Positions 9,245 to 17,753 are shown, counted from the first letter of the stretch. The stretch is DNA of 64,000 nt from SG-bin7 sp964498095 (GCA_964498095.1 CAZCFY010000006.1:1-64000), one strand, 5' to 3'. Numbers and translations are program-made. Notes: a model not told the origin generated them from the letters alone.

Positions 9245-10201
9245 TTGAAACGCTTAATCGTTGCCCTTATTTTAACTTCTCAATTCGCTAATGCTGCCGC
9301 TGATCCCGAAAAGCTAATCCCCATGCGGCCAGTAACTTTGGACGAAGCACGTGAAATTGTAAGGCAGGCTTTGGATATACTCGAAGAATCAAAAGCCAAC
9401 GTAGGGGCAGAAAATAAGAAAATCGAAGCAGAAAATAAGCGTATACAGGCAGAAAATGATAAGGCTCAAAAAGCAGGTCGCGACGAAGAAGACCGCCTTA
9501 CGCAAAAAATTGATGAAGCAAAGCAAAGAGCGATCACGAATCGCGCAAAATGCAAAAGCGATGTTGTCTGTTTAAAAGAAGTTCACGAGGACCTTTCTAA
9601 CCTAGTAAAAAAATTGCGCGAAAAAATATCTGAAGTTAGAAAGTCTCAGCCGGCATCTAAACCTCTTATTCCATTAATTGACCCTAACTCCGACAGAGAA
9701 GATCTCGTCGGAAAATCTGGCAAACTCACCGAGGTTTTGGCAATGACCGCGATGGCTCTCATCGCCGGCGCCATTGAAGAAGATCTAAACAATTCTAAAC
9801 TCGCAAAGAGCGAGGGCGTAATTTTAGATAATCTATTCAATCTTGAATATATGGCGACCGCTGAAGATGCTACTAAATTTTCTGGAACGCGCTGGAACGT
9901 AGCTGGAAAGAGCCTCTTCGGTTATGGATCTCTCGTTTACATTCGCGGTAAAGCGTTTCAGATCGAAGCGAAGCTGTTAATGGGACACGCAAAGGGTTAC
10001 GCCGACTTTAATGCATTTTTGCAGGCCTTTAAGAACCCTGATGTGCTGAGTGCTGACGCAGTATTCGGATTTAACCGCGAAAAAATAATGAAAAATTTGC
10101 TGGGAATTGCCAACGACATGCATGGCGCAAATAACTCGTACTTTAGCGACCTCACAAAATCAATCTTCTTTATTGTTTCAAGCTTCGATAAGGTTAACTA
10201 A
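9245..10201 (+). CDS. Secreted coiled-coil protein of unknown function
   Basis: About 318 residues. The TTG at 9245 is chosen because GAGG lies 5 bases upstream and the product then opens with a normal signal peptide (KRLIVALILTSQFANAA). Residues ~50-125 form a charged coiled coil with an AENKKIEAENKRIQAEND pattern; two Cys lie at CKSDVVC. The C-terminal half is mixed helical with no recognised motif. It is convergent with nth, overlapping it by 8 bp. I do not recognise the family. Confidence 0.7.
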   Translation: MKRLIVALILTSQFANAAADPEKLIPMRPVTLDEAREIVRQALDILEESKANVGAENKKIEAENKRIQAENDKAQKAGRDEEDRLTQKIDEAKQRAITNRAKCKSDVVCLKEVHEDLSNLVKKLREKISEVRKSQPASKPLIPLIDPNSDREDLVGKSGKLTEVLAMTAMALIAGAIEEDLNNSKLAKSEGVILDNLFNLEYMATAEDATKFSGTRWNVAGKSLFGYGSLVYIRGKAFQIEAKLLMGHAKGYADFNAFLQAFKNPDVLSADAVFGFNREKIMKNLLGIANDMHGANNSYFSDLTKSIFFIVSSFDKVN

Positions 10202-10829
10202 CACCAATCTTCGGGCAAATTTCTTGCAGAAAGCACACTTCACAAAGTGGCTTTCTGGCTTTGCAGATTTTGCGGCCGTGATAAATTAAAAGGTGCGATA
10301 GCTCGATCCAATTTTCTTTTGGAGTTATTGCTTCCAGTTCATTTTGAATTTTTTCTGGCGCTTTGGACTTTGCTAAACCCAAGCGCTGCGAAAGTCTGCC
10401 GACGTGAGTATCTACGACAATCCCTGAGGCAATTCCGTAGGCGGTACCCAAAACTACGTTCGCGGTTTTCTTACCAACACCCGCCAAGTGGGTTAGCTCT
10501 TCAAGCCGGCGCGGGACATCGCCATTATATTTATCTCGCAAAATCTCGGCCGTGGTCTTTAGGTTTTTAGCTTTATTTTTGTAAAATCCCGTGGAGCGAA
10601 TAGCTTCTTCAAGGTCTCCGAGACTCGCCGACGCCATGGATTTGGCATCGGGATATTTTTTAAAAAGAGCGGGAGTAACTTTATTTACACGTTCATCGGT
10701 ACATTGCGCCGATAATACGGTGGCGACTAATAGCTGAAATGGATTTTCAAAATCCAATGAACATTTTGCATCGGGATAATATTTTTTCAGAAGAGCGATT
10801 ATCTCTTTAGATCTCGCCGTCGTTGCCAA
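10194..10829 (-). CDS. nth: Endonuclease III (DNA glycosylase/AP lyase)
   Basis: Removes oxidised pyrimidines and nicks the abasic site in base-excision repair. The helix-hairpin-helix LAGVGKKTANVVLG carries the catalytic Lys, VDTHVGRLSQRLG carries the catalytic Asp, and the C-terminus has a complete 4Fe-4S loop, C-x6-C-x2-C-x5-C (CKARKPLCEVCFLQEIC). I place the start at TTG 10829, giving 211 residues, the usual family length, and a 23-bp overlap with the ferredoxin gene. A longer frame opening at 10928 would overlap that gene by 122 bp and add a basic tail. Confidence 0.92.
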   Translation of the reverse strand: MATTARSKEIIALLKKYYPDAKCSLDFENPFQLLVATVLSAQCTDERVNKVTPALFKKYPDAKSMASASLGDLEEAIRSTGFYKNKAKNLKTTAEILRDKYNGDVPRRLEELTHLAGVGKKTANVVLGTAYGIASGIVVDTHVGRLSQRLGLAKSKAPEKIQNELEAITPKENWIELSHLLIYHGRKICKARKPLCEVCFLQEICPKIGVS

Positions 10830-11043
10830 TGGCTTCGACGGGGCACCCTTCCATGGCTTCGCGCGTACGTTCTTCTTCTTCGGGACTATTTGGCTGCTTT
10901 TTGACATAGGCATGTCCGTTATTTTCATCCATGGCGAAACACATTGGGGCGGCCGTCACACACGCATCACAAGCGATACAACTATCATCAACATACATTT
11001 TGCCCGCAACATTTTCGGCGTACTTGTTCTTTTTGTTCGGCAT
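10807..11043 (-). CDS. Single-cluster 4Fe-4S ferredoxin
   Basis: 78 residues. Cluster ligands: CIACDAC near residue 22 and the C-terminal GCPVEAI, with an extra Cys in PMCF. Acidic residues dominate, as in electron carriers. It overlaps nth, whose product also needs a 4Fe-4S cluster, and is transcribed just ahead of it; whether the two are functionally linked is unknown. The redox partner is not indicated by the neighbourhood. Confidence 0.82.
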   Translation of the reverse strand: MPNKKNKYAENVAGKMYVDDSCIACDACVTAAPMCFAMDENNGHAYVKKQPNSPEEEERTREAMEGCPVEAIGNDGEI

Positions 11044-11126
11044 AACGCACTTCTACCTGGACGATAGTCCTTTGTCAAACTAGCCGAAATTACGATTTTA
11101 TGGGTATAATATAAGAAGGAGAAATC

Positions 11127-12194
11127 ATGGAAGGTTTCGAAGGACCAAGACCCCCGGCGCCCGAAGAACTCAGCAATGTTGTACAGTTTCTTAATTCTCA
11201 ATTGCGCCGCGAATCCAGCTGGTCCATTGCCGACGAATACCCCACCACTTATTCTCCAGAAAACCGCGAAAACTTAAGGATCATTAAATCCGGCAATCAA
11301 GTTCTGTCTCATGCCGCGATTAAAACTTTAATTATCAAAACGCCTTTTGGTCTTTTTAAAGTTGCGGCTATCGGTGGCGTGGTAACTTTAGAAAGTCACC
11401 GCCAACAAGGACTCGGCCGAAAAATTTTAGAAGACTGCGTGGCCATCGCTAAAAATCAAGGCCATGATTTCGCGATTCTTTGGACAAGTCTTTATGACCT
11501 TTACCGCAAAATTGGTTTTGAGCTGGCAGGTAGCGAAGTCAGCTTAGTTCTCGATAAGAAAATTCCCGTATCCTCCCCTCTTAATTTAAAATACCTTGTA
11601 GGGCCAAATATCGCTCCGGAAGCTTTAGAGCGGGTTTACTCAAAGCACACGGTTACTAACATCCGCCGTATATCTGATATTTCTAAGTTTTTGCGAATTC
11701 CAAATTCAAAAGTTTATTCCGCTTGGTCCCAAGACAACCAACTTGTCGCTTATGCGGTTGAGGGCAAGGGAGCCGATCTTAACGGGTATATCCATGAATG
11801 GGGTGGCGGCGTAAATGAAATCATTCATTTACTAAATTTCGTGCTTCAGGATCAGAAAAAACATATCACCGTAATTTGCCCCGGCCATTCGCAAAATTTG
11901 ATACGGCAAATTCAGCCATCCGCAAAAGTATTTCACCCCGGATATCTTGGGATGATTAAAATTTTAAACCTTAAAAATTTAACAGAAAAAGTAAATCGTT
12001 ATGCGCGCCTCATTGGTCACTCAAGATTTAATCTTGAACCTTTCATCGACCAATGTCCTGAGGCGCAGCTCGTTAGGGTCTTTTTCGGACCAACAGATAG
12101 TCAGTTTTTATCAAAATGTGACGATAAAAACAGGGAGATCATTAACCAAATTCTACCAATACCCATGTGGGTTTGGGGTTGGGATTCGGTTTAA
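11127..12194 (+). CDS. GNAT-family acyltransferase with extra C-terminal domain
   Basis: 355 residues. A GNAT domain occupies ~residues 15-150, with the acetyl-CoA loop RQQGLGRKILE and YDLYRKIGFELAG. The remaining ~200 residues include VAYAVEGKGADLNGYIHEWGG, which looks like a second, degenerate GNAT-like unit. Such enzymes transfer acyl groups from CoA to amines; the substrate is unknown. AAGGAG stands 6 bases before the ATG at 11127. Confidence 0.75.
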   Translation: MEGFEGPRPPAPEELSNVVQFLNSQLRRESSWSIADEYPTTYSPENRENLRIIKSGNQVLSHAAIKTLIIKTPFGLFKVAAIGGVVTLESHRQQGLGRKILEDCVAIAKNQGHDFAILWTSLYDLYRKIGFELAGSEVSLVLDKKIPVSSPLNLKYLVGPNIAPEALERVYSKHTVTNIRRISDISKFLRIPNSKVYSAWSQDNQLVAYAVEGKGADLNGYIHEWGGGVNEIIHLLNFVLQDQKKHITVICPGHSQNLIRQIQPSAKVFHPGYLGMIKILNLKNLTEKVNRYARLIGHSRFNLEPFIDQCPEAQLVRVFFGPTDSQFLSKCDDKNREIINQILPIPMWVWGWDSV

Positions 12195-12211
12195 ACACAT
12201 AAGGATGTGTT

Positions 12212-13048
12212 ATGAAAACTTTCTCCTTGTACCGGTCAAAAGCCGGTTTGGTGGCGTTACTTTCTATAATTTACTTACAAACAAGCTGTCTTGAAGCCGA
12301 AGAAAAGCCCGTAAATTTTGGCCCCGAGGTTTCACAGTTAGAAATCGTCACTGCCATGCGCGGTGGAATGGGAAAAGAAGACCACAACCTGATCGGGTAT
12401 AAAGAAAAGAGCGAGAAAGTTTTTTACGCTTACATTACAAATAATCCCAAAGATGACCCAATGATCATTGGTGTCGTAAATAAAGAAGTTCAGAAAAAGG
12501 AAAAGCTTGCCGATCGCTGGCGATACACATCTACCGTAACGACAACGTACTGGGAAAACAATCAAGAGAAAAAGAAGGTAGATCCCGACTTCCGTGACGA
12601 GTTTGCTCTTAATGGTTTTGAAGAACCCGATGAAGCGGATAAAGCATTTGCGCAGGCCTTTAACAATGACTCTGGAGTGCAGACTTTTAATAACGGCGGC
12701 ACCAAAATTACTTTTCACAATTTACGCGTCTCCGAAGCAATGCGGGATTTGCCGCAAAAGGTAAAAAACAAAACCAATTGTGCCGACATTCCGGAGTGCA
12801 AAATAAAATCACGTTTTATAAATGTTATCGCGGCCGAATGGCTTCCCAATGGATCGGTTGTACGTCATGATCTGCAGTTTATTGTGACCAGCCAATCTCC
12901 GTATTTTTCACGAATCTTGGGGCAATGTGATACATCATTACAAAAGCTGCAATCTGGTCAATCCGTCCTAGTTACCTTCTGTAATAGCATCACAGATTTT
13001 GAATTCGGGGCAACTTGGCCAACCCTCGCTGAGGAAACAACTCCCTAA
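12212..13048 (+). CDS. Secreted protein of unknown function, possible lipoprotein
   Basis: 278 residues with an N-terminal hydrophobic stretch ending LQTSC. The Cys could be lipidated, though Leu sits at -4 rather than -3. The mature part is soluble, with Cys residues in CADIPEC and later CDTSL/TFCNS that could form disulfides. AAGGA precedes the ATG by about 8 bases, 17 bp after the GNAT gene. No family recognised. Confidence 0.65.
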   Translation: MKTFSLYRSKAGLVALLSIIYLQTSCLEAEEKPVNFGPEVSQLEIVTAMRGGMGKEDHNLIGYKEKSEKVFYAYITNNPKDDPMIIGVVNKEVQKKEKLADRWRYTSTVTTTYWENNQEKKKVDPDFRDEFALNGFEEPDEADKAFAQAFNNDSGVQTFNNGGTKITFHNLRVSEAMRDLPQKVKNKTNCADIPECKIKSRFINVIAAEWLPNGSVVRHDLQFIVTSQSPYFSRILGQCDTSLQKLQSGQSVLVTFCNSITDFEFGATWPTLAEETTP

Positions 13049-13050
13049 CA

Positions 13051-13079
13051 TTGACGCTCTAAATATATATTGTTAAGAC
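13051..13079 (+). promoter_or_regulatory. Predicted promoter of elbB
   Basis: TTGACG, a 17-base spacer and TAAGAC. The -10 matches only weakly, but the -35 is near consensus. The expected start of transcription falls at the ATG at 13086, so the message may be leaderless; no Shine-Dalgarno is visible. Confidence 0.4.
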
Positions 13080-13085
13080 AGCGAC

Positions 13086-13739
13086 ATGAAAAACGTCGCT
13101 GTTATTTTATCCGGTTGCGGCCACCAAGACGGTGCCGAAATCACCGAAACTGTCTCGGCCATCCTTACGTTAAGTCAACTCGGAGCCAATATCAGTTATT
13201 TTGCGCCGAACGTAGAGGTTGAGGAAGTTAATCACCTCACCGGTAAAACCACTGGCCAAAAGCGAAATTTAATTGTTGAGGGGGCGCGGATCGCGCGCGG
13301 AAAGATCAGGGATCTCAAAGAACTGCAGGCAAAAAATTTCGAGGGCATGGTTTTTCCCGGTGGACAAGGCGCCGCGCTTAACCTGTGTGATTTTGCTTTA
13401 AAAGGCGCAAAGGGCACACTCCATCCGGAAGTTAAAAGAGTAATTAACGAATTTCACAAAGAATCAAAGCCCATTGCGGCCATTTGCATTGCGCCGGTAT
13501 TAATGGCGTTAGCGCTCGGCAACGAAAGTGTCGAAGTTACCATTGGCAATGATAAGGAAACCGCCAATGAGGTCGAAAAACTTGGCGCTAAACACGTCGA
13601 ATGTCCCGTGGATGACTTTATTACTGACCGCGACCACAAGATAGTAACGACACCGGCTTATATGTACGGGAACGCGAAACCTCACGAAGTTTTTGCCGGA
13701 ATTCAAAAAACTATTCGAGAGTTTTATGAAATGGCTTAG
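13086..13739 (+). CDS. elbB: ElbB/DJ-1-PfpI superfamily glyoxalase-like protein
   Basis: 217 residues matching ElbB along its whole length: VILSGCGHQDGAEI at the start, YFAPN, MVFPGGQGAALNL, and the nucleophile-elbow Cys in AAICIAPVLMA. ElbB is a DJ-1/PfpI fold protein with glyoxalase activity, once linked to isoprenoid synthesis. It overlaps the downstream barrel gene by 14 bp. Confidence 0.9.
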   Translation: MKNVAVILSGCGHQDGAEITETVSAILTLSQLGANISYFAPNVEVEEVNHLTGKTTGQKRNLIVEGARIARGKIRDLKELQAKNFEGMVFPGGQGAALNLCDFALKGAKGTLHPEVKRVINEFHKESKPIAAICIAPVLMALALGNESVEVTIGNDKETANEVEKLGAKHVECPVDDFITDRDHKIVTTPAYMYGNAKPHEVFAGIQKTIREFYEMA

Positions 13740-14355
13740 TGCTTTGCTATTATCTTTTTACTGCTTTTTTGCCGCAACTCAGGAGTCCGATGAGATAGAA
13801 GAACTACCAAAAGCGCCGCCGGCTCCGGAGAAACCCGCGGAGTTTAAAAAATTTGCGATTCGCGTAAATCCGCTTATTTTAGTCGTTGGCGGAAATTTTG
13901 ACGTCGATTTTTTTCTTAATCCCCGCTTATCTCTTGGCCCGTCATTCTTTGGCAGCGGCGGCTGCGGCAGCGTCACCGTACTTTCAAAGGAGCCGGGATA
14001 TCAGTGTGACACGATGATTTCGTTAGGCGTGCGCGCCAATTATTATTCGGAGCCCACTGAATCTCCACATCAGTTTTATGTCGGTCCGGGTGTATATAAT
14101 GTCAATCGCCATTCGCAATACCGCTACGGCAGCAATAATATTCTAAGTGGTGAATTTACTTCGCTCGCCCTAAGTGCACTCGCCGGTTATACCTACTGGG
14201 GCTCTTTGGGTTTTGGATATGTCGGCGTGGGTGGCTTTCATTTTTTAAGTAAGCCCAGCGAAATTACCGTTTCCGAAGGCGGCGTACAAACGCAATTGAC
14301 GACGGGACCACAAACCTATTTTCTTTACGAAGTTGGTTTTGGATTCAGATTTTAG
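13726..14355 (+). CDS. Small outer-membrane beta-barrel protein
   Basis: About 209 residues from ATG 13726 (GAGAG 5 bases upstream), which gives a clean signal peptide starting KWLSALLLSFYCFF. A proline-rich linker (PKAPPAPEKPAE) follows, then alternating hydrophobic strands and a terminal aromatic strand ending GFRF, as recognised by the BAM machinery. Probably an 8-stranded barrel. It overlaps elbB by 14 bp, suggesting coupling, though no functional link is evident. Confidence 0.7.
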   Translation: MKWLSALLLSFYCFFAATQESDEIEELPKAPPAPEKPAEFKKFAIRVNPLILVVGGNFDVDFFLNPRLSLGPSFFGSGGCGSVTVLSKEPGYQCDTMISLGVRANYYSEPTESPHQFYVGPGVYNVNRHSQYRYGSNNILSGEFTSLALSALAGYTYWGSLGFGYVGVGGFHFLSKPSEITVSEGGVQTQLTTGPQTYFLYEVGFGFRF

Positions 14356-14363
14356 GCCGCGGG

Positions 14364-14645
14364 CTATCTGGCAAAAACTCGGAAGCTCGCCCGGCAAGAG
14401 TCTTTAACCCAAAGATGTTTTAGGCCATAACCCCAGGTAACGTCCTCGGTACAACGTTTCGATGAAAGCTCAAGATCAACATTCACCGAGCGAATGACAT
14501 AGTCAGTGTTACATTCAAGATAAGTCCCATCGGCACTTTCGCAAAAAATAAGCTGACCATCGTTGGAAAGTCGGTTGGTGGCCGTACTACCCAGATAGAT
14601 CGGGAACAGGAAAATAGAACAAAAACCTAAGCACTTTTGATACAC
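14364..14645 (-). CDS. DUF3011-like secreted protein
   Basis: 93 residues: short signal peptide, then the DUF3011 pattern IFCESADGTYLEC, LSSKRCTEDVTWGYG and WVKDSCRASFRV. The Cys spacing suggests two disulfides. Members are periplasmic or outer-membrane-associated proteins of unknown role. It ends 8 bp from the convergent barrel gene. Confidence 0.7.
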   Translation of the reverse strand: MYQKCLGFCSIFLFPIYLGSTATNRLSNDGQLIFCESADGTYLECNTDYVIRSVNVDLELSSKRCTEDVTWGYGLKHLWVKDSCRASFRVFAR

Positions 14646-14767
14646 AGCCTAGAATTATCGCGTACATAGCATAAAAGCAACCGTGAATCCGCCGCGGACT
14701 CCTAGCGCCTGCTGTTAAAATCAGCATAGCCTGCTGAGTGCCCAAAAAATATTCCGGGAGAAGGCGC

Positions 14768-14848
14768 GTGGAAACAAGAATTGGAATCTCGGGTTGGCGT
14801 TACGATGCTTGGCGGAGGGCATTTTACACTAGCGGCTTAATATTTTAA
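14768..14848 (+). pseudogene. DUF72 (YecE-like) gene remnant, N-terminus only
   Basis: A 26-codon frame from GTG 14768, preceded by GGGAGAAGG, reads ETRIGISGWRYDAWRRAFY and then stops. The pattern IG-SGW-Y--W---FY is the conserved beginning of DUF72/YecE proteins, which are normally about 240-280 residues. The frame ends inside the tail of the HIT gene, which lies on the other strand, so the rest of the gene is gone. It probably marks an old deletion or rearrangement junction. Confidence 0.6.
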
Positions 14849-15260
14849 CGACCTTGGCAATTTCAGCGAGATTAGCAATATTTCTCCCTGGCCATTCGAT
14901 AATTTTCGCGCCCCAAAATTCTTTAGGAGTGTTTGGGTATCTTGGAATCAAATGAAAGTGCAAATGGTTAACTTTATCATTAATTCGAAAAAGATAAACA
15001 TGCTCGGCACCAAGTTTATCTTTTAAGAGACCGGCACCGGTTTTAATTAATTTTCCGAAGGCGTTGGTTTCGTCTTCTGTGAGCTCGGCAAAGTCCACGA
15101 TATGCCGGAGCGGTTCAACTATGAGGTGACCCCGCGTGGGCTTTTCCGTTTCGGTTTCGGCCAAATGAGTAATTGCCATTCCGCCCTGTTCAGCAATGAG
15201 CGGTCCGCAGAACTTTTCTAGATTTTTATGTTTGTAACAGATAAAGCAGTCGGTGTTCAC
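14829..15260 (-). CDS. HIT-family nucleotide hydrolase/transferase
   Basis: 143 residues with the histidine triad NHLHFHLIPR near residue 100, the N-terminal zinc-type CFICYKHK, and RGHLIVEPLRHI. HIT proteins hydrolyse dinucleoside polyphosphates or AMP-lysine-like phosphoramidates through the middle His. GTG start. The 3' end abuts the DUF72 remnant, so the last few residues may be non-native. Confidence 0.85.
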   Translation of the reverse strand: MNTDCFICYKHKNLEKFCGPLIAEQGGMAITHLAETETEKPTRGHLIVEPLRHIVDFAELTEDETNAFGKLIKTGAGLLKDKLGAEHVYLFRINDKVNHLHFHLIPRYPNTPKEFWGAKIIEWPGRNIANLAEIAKVVKILSR

Positions 15261-15281
15261 CCGCGTGAACTTAGCAAAGAA

Positions 15282-15971
15282 CTAAACCATATTCAACATA
15301 TGGCGGTAAACCTGATTATCAGGGATAAAGTGCACACCCGTACCGAAACCGCCAGAAGTACTTGCTAATGGCGACAGCCAAACAACTTTGGCGTGGACGC
15401 TGCGAGTTTTACGTAACTGATTTAATTCCACGTCCAAGCGGATGAGATCGCCGACCGCAAATTTTGGGCTTTCGTTAAGTTCTAAATACGCTCCCGTGCG
15501 GGAAAGATTTAACATGCGAGAGTTTGTTTTCGCGGCGGTTCCAAAGGATTCGATTTGTGATGGATTATCGGTATAAAAGCGCTCCGCTAATCTTTGCGGA
15601 ACAATTTGATCGCCCATAAACTTCTTAAGTATGCCTAAAAGATCATTGCGGCGAATGGGTTTTTGAATAATTACTGATTTATAGATTTTTTCCATTTTCT
15701 TTAATGTGGGATGATCCACTTGAGGTGTCAAAATTACCAACGCGCTGGTATTTCCCAAGGCACGAAGGTCACGAGTCAATTGCACTTTTTTTGCGGAAAG
15801 GCCGTCAAAATTTAAAACAATGACGTTGACGGTATTTAGAATCAAAAACTTCATCATCTCGGTTTCGCTGTTAACAACGTCAACAATCACATCTTCGACG
15901 TCATTATCGATCTTTTGTTTGATGAGTTCGGATTCATTATTAGCAGAGCTAAATACCAGTACTCTTCCCAC
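15282..15971 (-). CDS. Pseudo-receiver plus PilZ protein
   Basis: 229 residues. Residues 1-120 have a receiver-like fold with the conserved KP near the end (IIQKPIRR). However, the N-terminal acidic pair is replaced (VLVFSSANN) and the phospho-Asp position reads Asn (VIVLNFDG), so phosphorylation is doubtful. Residues ~130-229 are a PilZ domain with RLAER (RxxxR) and NLSRTGAYLE (NxSxxG), the two cyclic-di-GMP-binding motifs. It is likely a cyclic-di-GMP responsive adaptor. GTG start with GGGGGA 4 bases upstream. Confidence 0.75.
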   Translation of the reverse strand: MGRVLVFSSANNESELIKQKIDNDVEDVIVDVVNSETEMMKFLILNTVNVIVLNFDGLSAKKVQLTRDLRALGNTSALVILTPQVDHPTLKKMEKIYKSVIIQKPIRRNDLLGILKKFMGDQIVPQRLAERFYTDNPSQIESFGTAAKTNSRMLNLSRTGAYLELNESPKFAVGDLIRLDVELNQLRKTRSVHAKVVWLSPLASTSGGFGTGVHFIPDNQVYRHMLNMV

Positions 15972-16073
15972 AACGTCCCCCTAACACAATATTATCGGGT
16001 ACTTGACCATGGTCATAAAGGTTCTTAACCTAAAAAATATTTATGTCTATTTGTTTGACGAAAAAATTTGGAT

Positions 16074-16976
16074 TTAATTTTGTAAATTGCGCGCGAGTTT
16101 TATAACTTTATCTTTTACTTCGACGACCAAAACCGTGACGTCTCGCTGCGACTCTTCTTTTCCCAGGAAAGTCTTAATCTGATACAGTATTTCATTACGG
16201 ATTTCGTGGACCTCTTTGCGCGCCACACCCATGACCGTGCGAAAGAGTCTCTCCTCGCCAAAGTATTCTTCCTTGTTTCTCATTTCGAGAACGCCGCGTG
16301 AACACAGAACTAGACGGTCGCGCGGATTTAACTGAACATTCATCGAATTTAAATTCGGTTCCTTATTTTTTTGAATGGGCCCGCCACTTGACTCTAGCTT
16401 CTCCAGTTCTCCCTCATGAAATTTATAGTGAAGGGCTACCATATCGCCCGCTATACAGTAGGTAAAACTAAAAGAACTGCGGTCAACTTGACCGTAAAAA
16501 AGGTGGCAATCATCTTTAGGCTGCATCGTCTGCCGAAGTTCATCAGAAAGAGTTTTAATGACCTCCGCAGGAGCTCCACCCTTTTTGGTTTTTAGCGGAC
16601 CCGAAAGCCTGAGCAAAATCGACAACAATAATGCCGATGTTCCGTAACCAGACGCGCTCGTCATTATGATGCCAAAGCGGGATTTAGTATCGTGCTCGAA
16701 GAGATCAAAATAATCGCCGCCGGAGATTCGGCTCGGTACAAATTTAAAACTAAACTCAAATCCCGGGATATGCGTAAACTCGGTTGGCGTAAGGTGCTTT
16801 TGAATATGTTGTAAAATATGGATTTGCTGTTCCATATCGGTAGTTAAAGTTTCTAACGCAGTATTAGCTTCTTCAAGTTTCATTTTATAATGGGCCAGGT
16901 CCTTTTCCCGCAAAGATAGCTCAGATTCGAGGCTTGAAATGCGCTTCTTTAACTGATCAACGTCGTTATTTGCCAT
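16074..16976 (-). CDS. SpoIIE/RsbU-type PP2C protein, probably catalytically degenerate
   Basis: About 300 residues: coiled coil to ~62, then a SpoIIE-type PP2C domain recognisable by PSRISGGDYFD, GTSALLLSILLRL and YFGEERL. PP2C enzymes need metal-binding Asp residues. Here the usual DVSGHG reads TSASGYG, the TDGxxE site reads SRGVLE, and the terminal DDxT reads RDVT; only the GGDYFD Asp remains. I infer a pseudophosphatase, perhaps a scaffold. It is divergent from a STAS gene, the usual partner of SpoIIE phosphatases. Start at ATG 16976; an in-frame TTG at 17012 is an alternative. Confidence 0.75.
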   Translation of the reverse strand: MANNDVDQLKKRISSLESELSLREKDLAHYKMKLEEANTALETLTTDMEQQIHILQHIQKHLTPTEFTHIPGFEFSFKFVPSRISGGDYFDLFEHDTKSRFGIIMTSASGYGTSALLLSILLRLSGPLKTKKGGAPAEVIKTLSDELRQTMQPKDDCHLFYGQVDRSSFSFTYCIAGDMVALHYKFHEGELEKLESSGGPIQKNKEPNLNSMNVQLNPRDRLVLCSRGVLEMRNKEEYFGEERLFRTVMGVARKEVHEIRNEILYQIKTFLGKEESQRDVTVLVVEVKDKVIKLARNLQN

Positions 16977-17030
16977 TCCAGAATTGTCTTCAGCTTGCCT
17001 ACTTTCTGTCAAGGTGGATACTATCTAAAT

Positions 17031-17753
17031 ATGCCCGCTATACTTAGATCAGAAGATGATATTCAGATAATGGCTTTTAGCGATCCCCTGTCGCCGGAAG
17101 ATTTTTCAACTTTACGCCTAAAAATAGATCAAAAAATTATTCAGGGCCGCACTTATTTTGTATTTGATCTTACCGGACTTGATGTAAAAAACACGCGCTC
17201 GCTTCCGTCATTGCAAGCCCTAGTCGATTTTTGTCTTACCCGCCTAACTCAGCCAATCATAGTCTTACCGGATAAAAAATCTTGGAAAAAAGTAGTAAGC
17301 CAGTCGGGACAAAGAGTCGAGTATTTCGTAAAGATTGATGATGGCCTGACTTTCGTAAGGCAAATAATCGCGGCGGCGCAAAAACCGCAAAAACAAAAAG
17401 CCGATCCCCGCCGGGAAGATCTCGAAAGATTAATCGCCGATTATAAAAAGAAACTAACCCCCAATTCCTATGACCCTCTGGGTTTAGAAAAGCGGGCGGC
17501 AAAATACAAAGCAGATCCATCTAAAGATGAACTTAAAGCCCTAGAGGGCGCGATCCTCCAATATAAAAAGTTAAAAGCCGAAAATGAAGAAACCAATCAC
17601 GAAGTGTCCCGTCTGGCGGAACAAGTCATGTCGCTTACGCAACTGCGCAAGAAAGCTATACGCAGTGACGAAATTCAAAAACGCAAAAGCGAACTCATGA
17701 TTTTGCAAAGGCTTGCAGAAATAGAAAAAGAAATTTTACGAATCAATAACTGA
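17031..17753 (+). CDS. STAS-like protein with C-terminal coiled coil
   Basis: 240 residues from ATG 17031. Residues ~1-115 follow the STAS (anti-sigma antagonist) layout: alternating strands, FVFDLTGLDVKNTRSLPSL where the Ser occupies the phosphorylation-loop region, and a final acidic helix. Residues ~130-240 are a charged coiled coil. A -35/-10 pair (TTGCCT at 16995, 18 bases, TACTAT at 17019) predicts transcription starting at about the ATG. It is paired back to back with the PP2C-like gene and overlaps the SirB1-like gene by 18 bp at its end. Confidence 0.6.
   Translation: MPAILRSEDDIQIMAFSDPLSPEDFSTLRLKIDQKIIQGRTYFVFDLTGLDVKNTRSLPSLQALVDFCLTRLTQPIIVLPDKKSWKKVVSQSGQRVEYFVKIDDGLTFVRQIIAAAQKPQKQKADPRREDLERLIADYKKKLTPNSYDPLGLEKRAAKYKADPSKDELKALEGAILQYKKLKAENEETNHEVSRLAEQVMSLTQLRKKAIRSDEIQKRKSELMILQRLAEIEKEILRINN

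Noticed and set aside
12001..12294. 97-codon plus-strand frame spanning the GNAT/lipoprotein junction
   Set aside because: It lies in a different frame over two well-supported genes.
14646..14767. tRNA or small RNA gene in the gap after DUF3011
   Set aside because: No cloverleaf, CCA end or T-loop consensus could be found by eye; only the DUF72 remnant nearby is supported.
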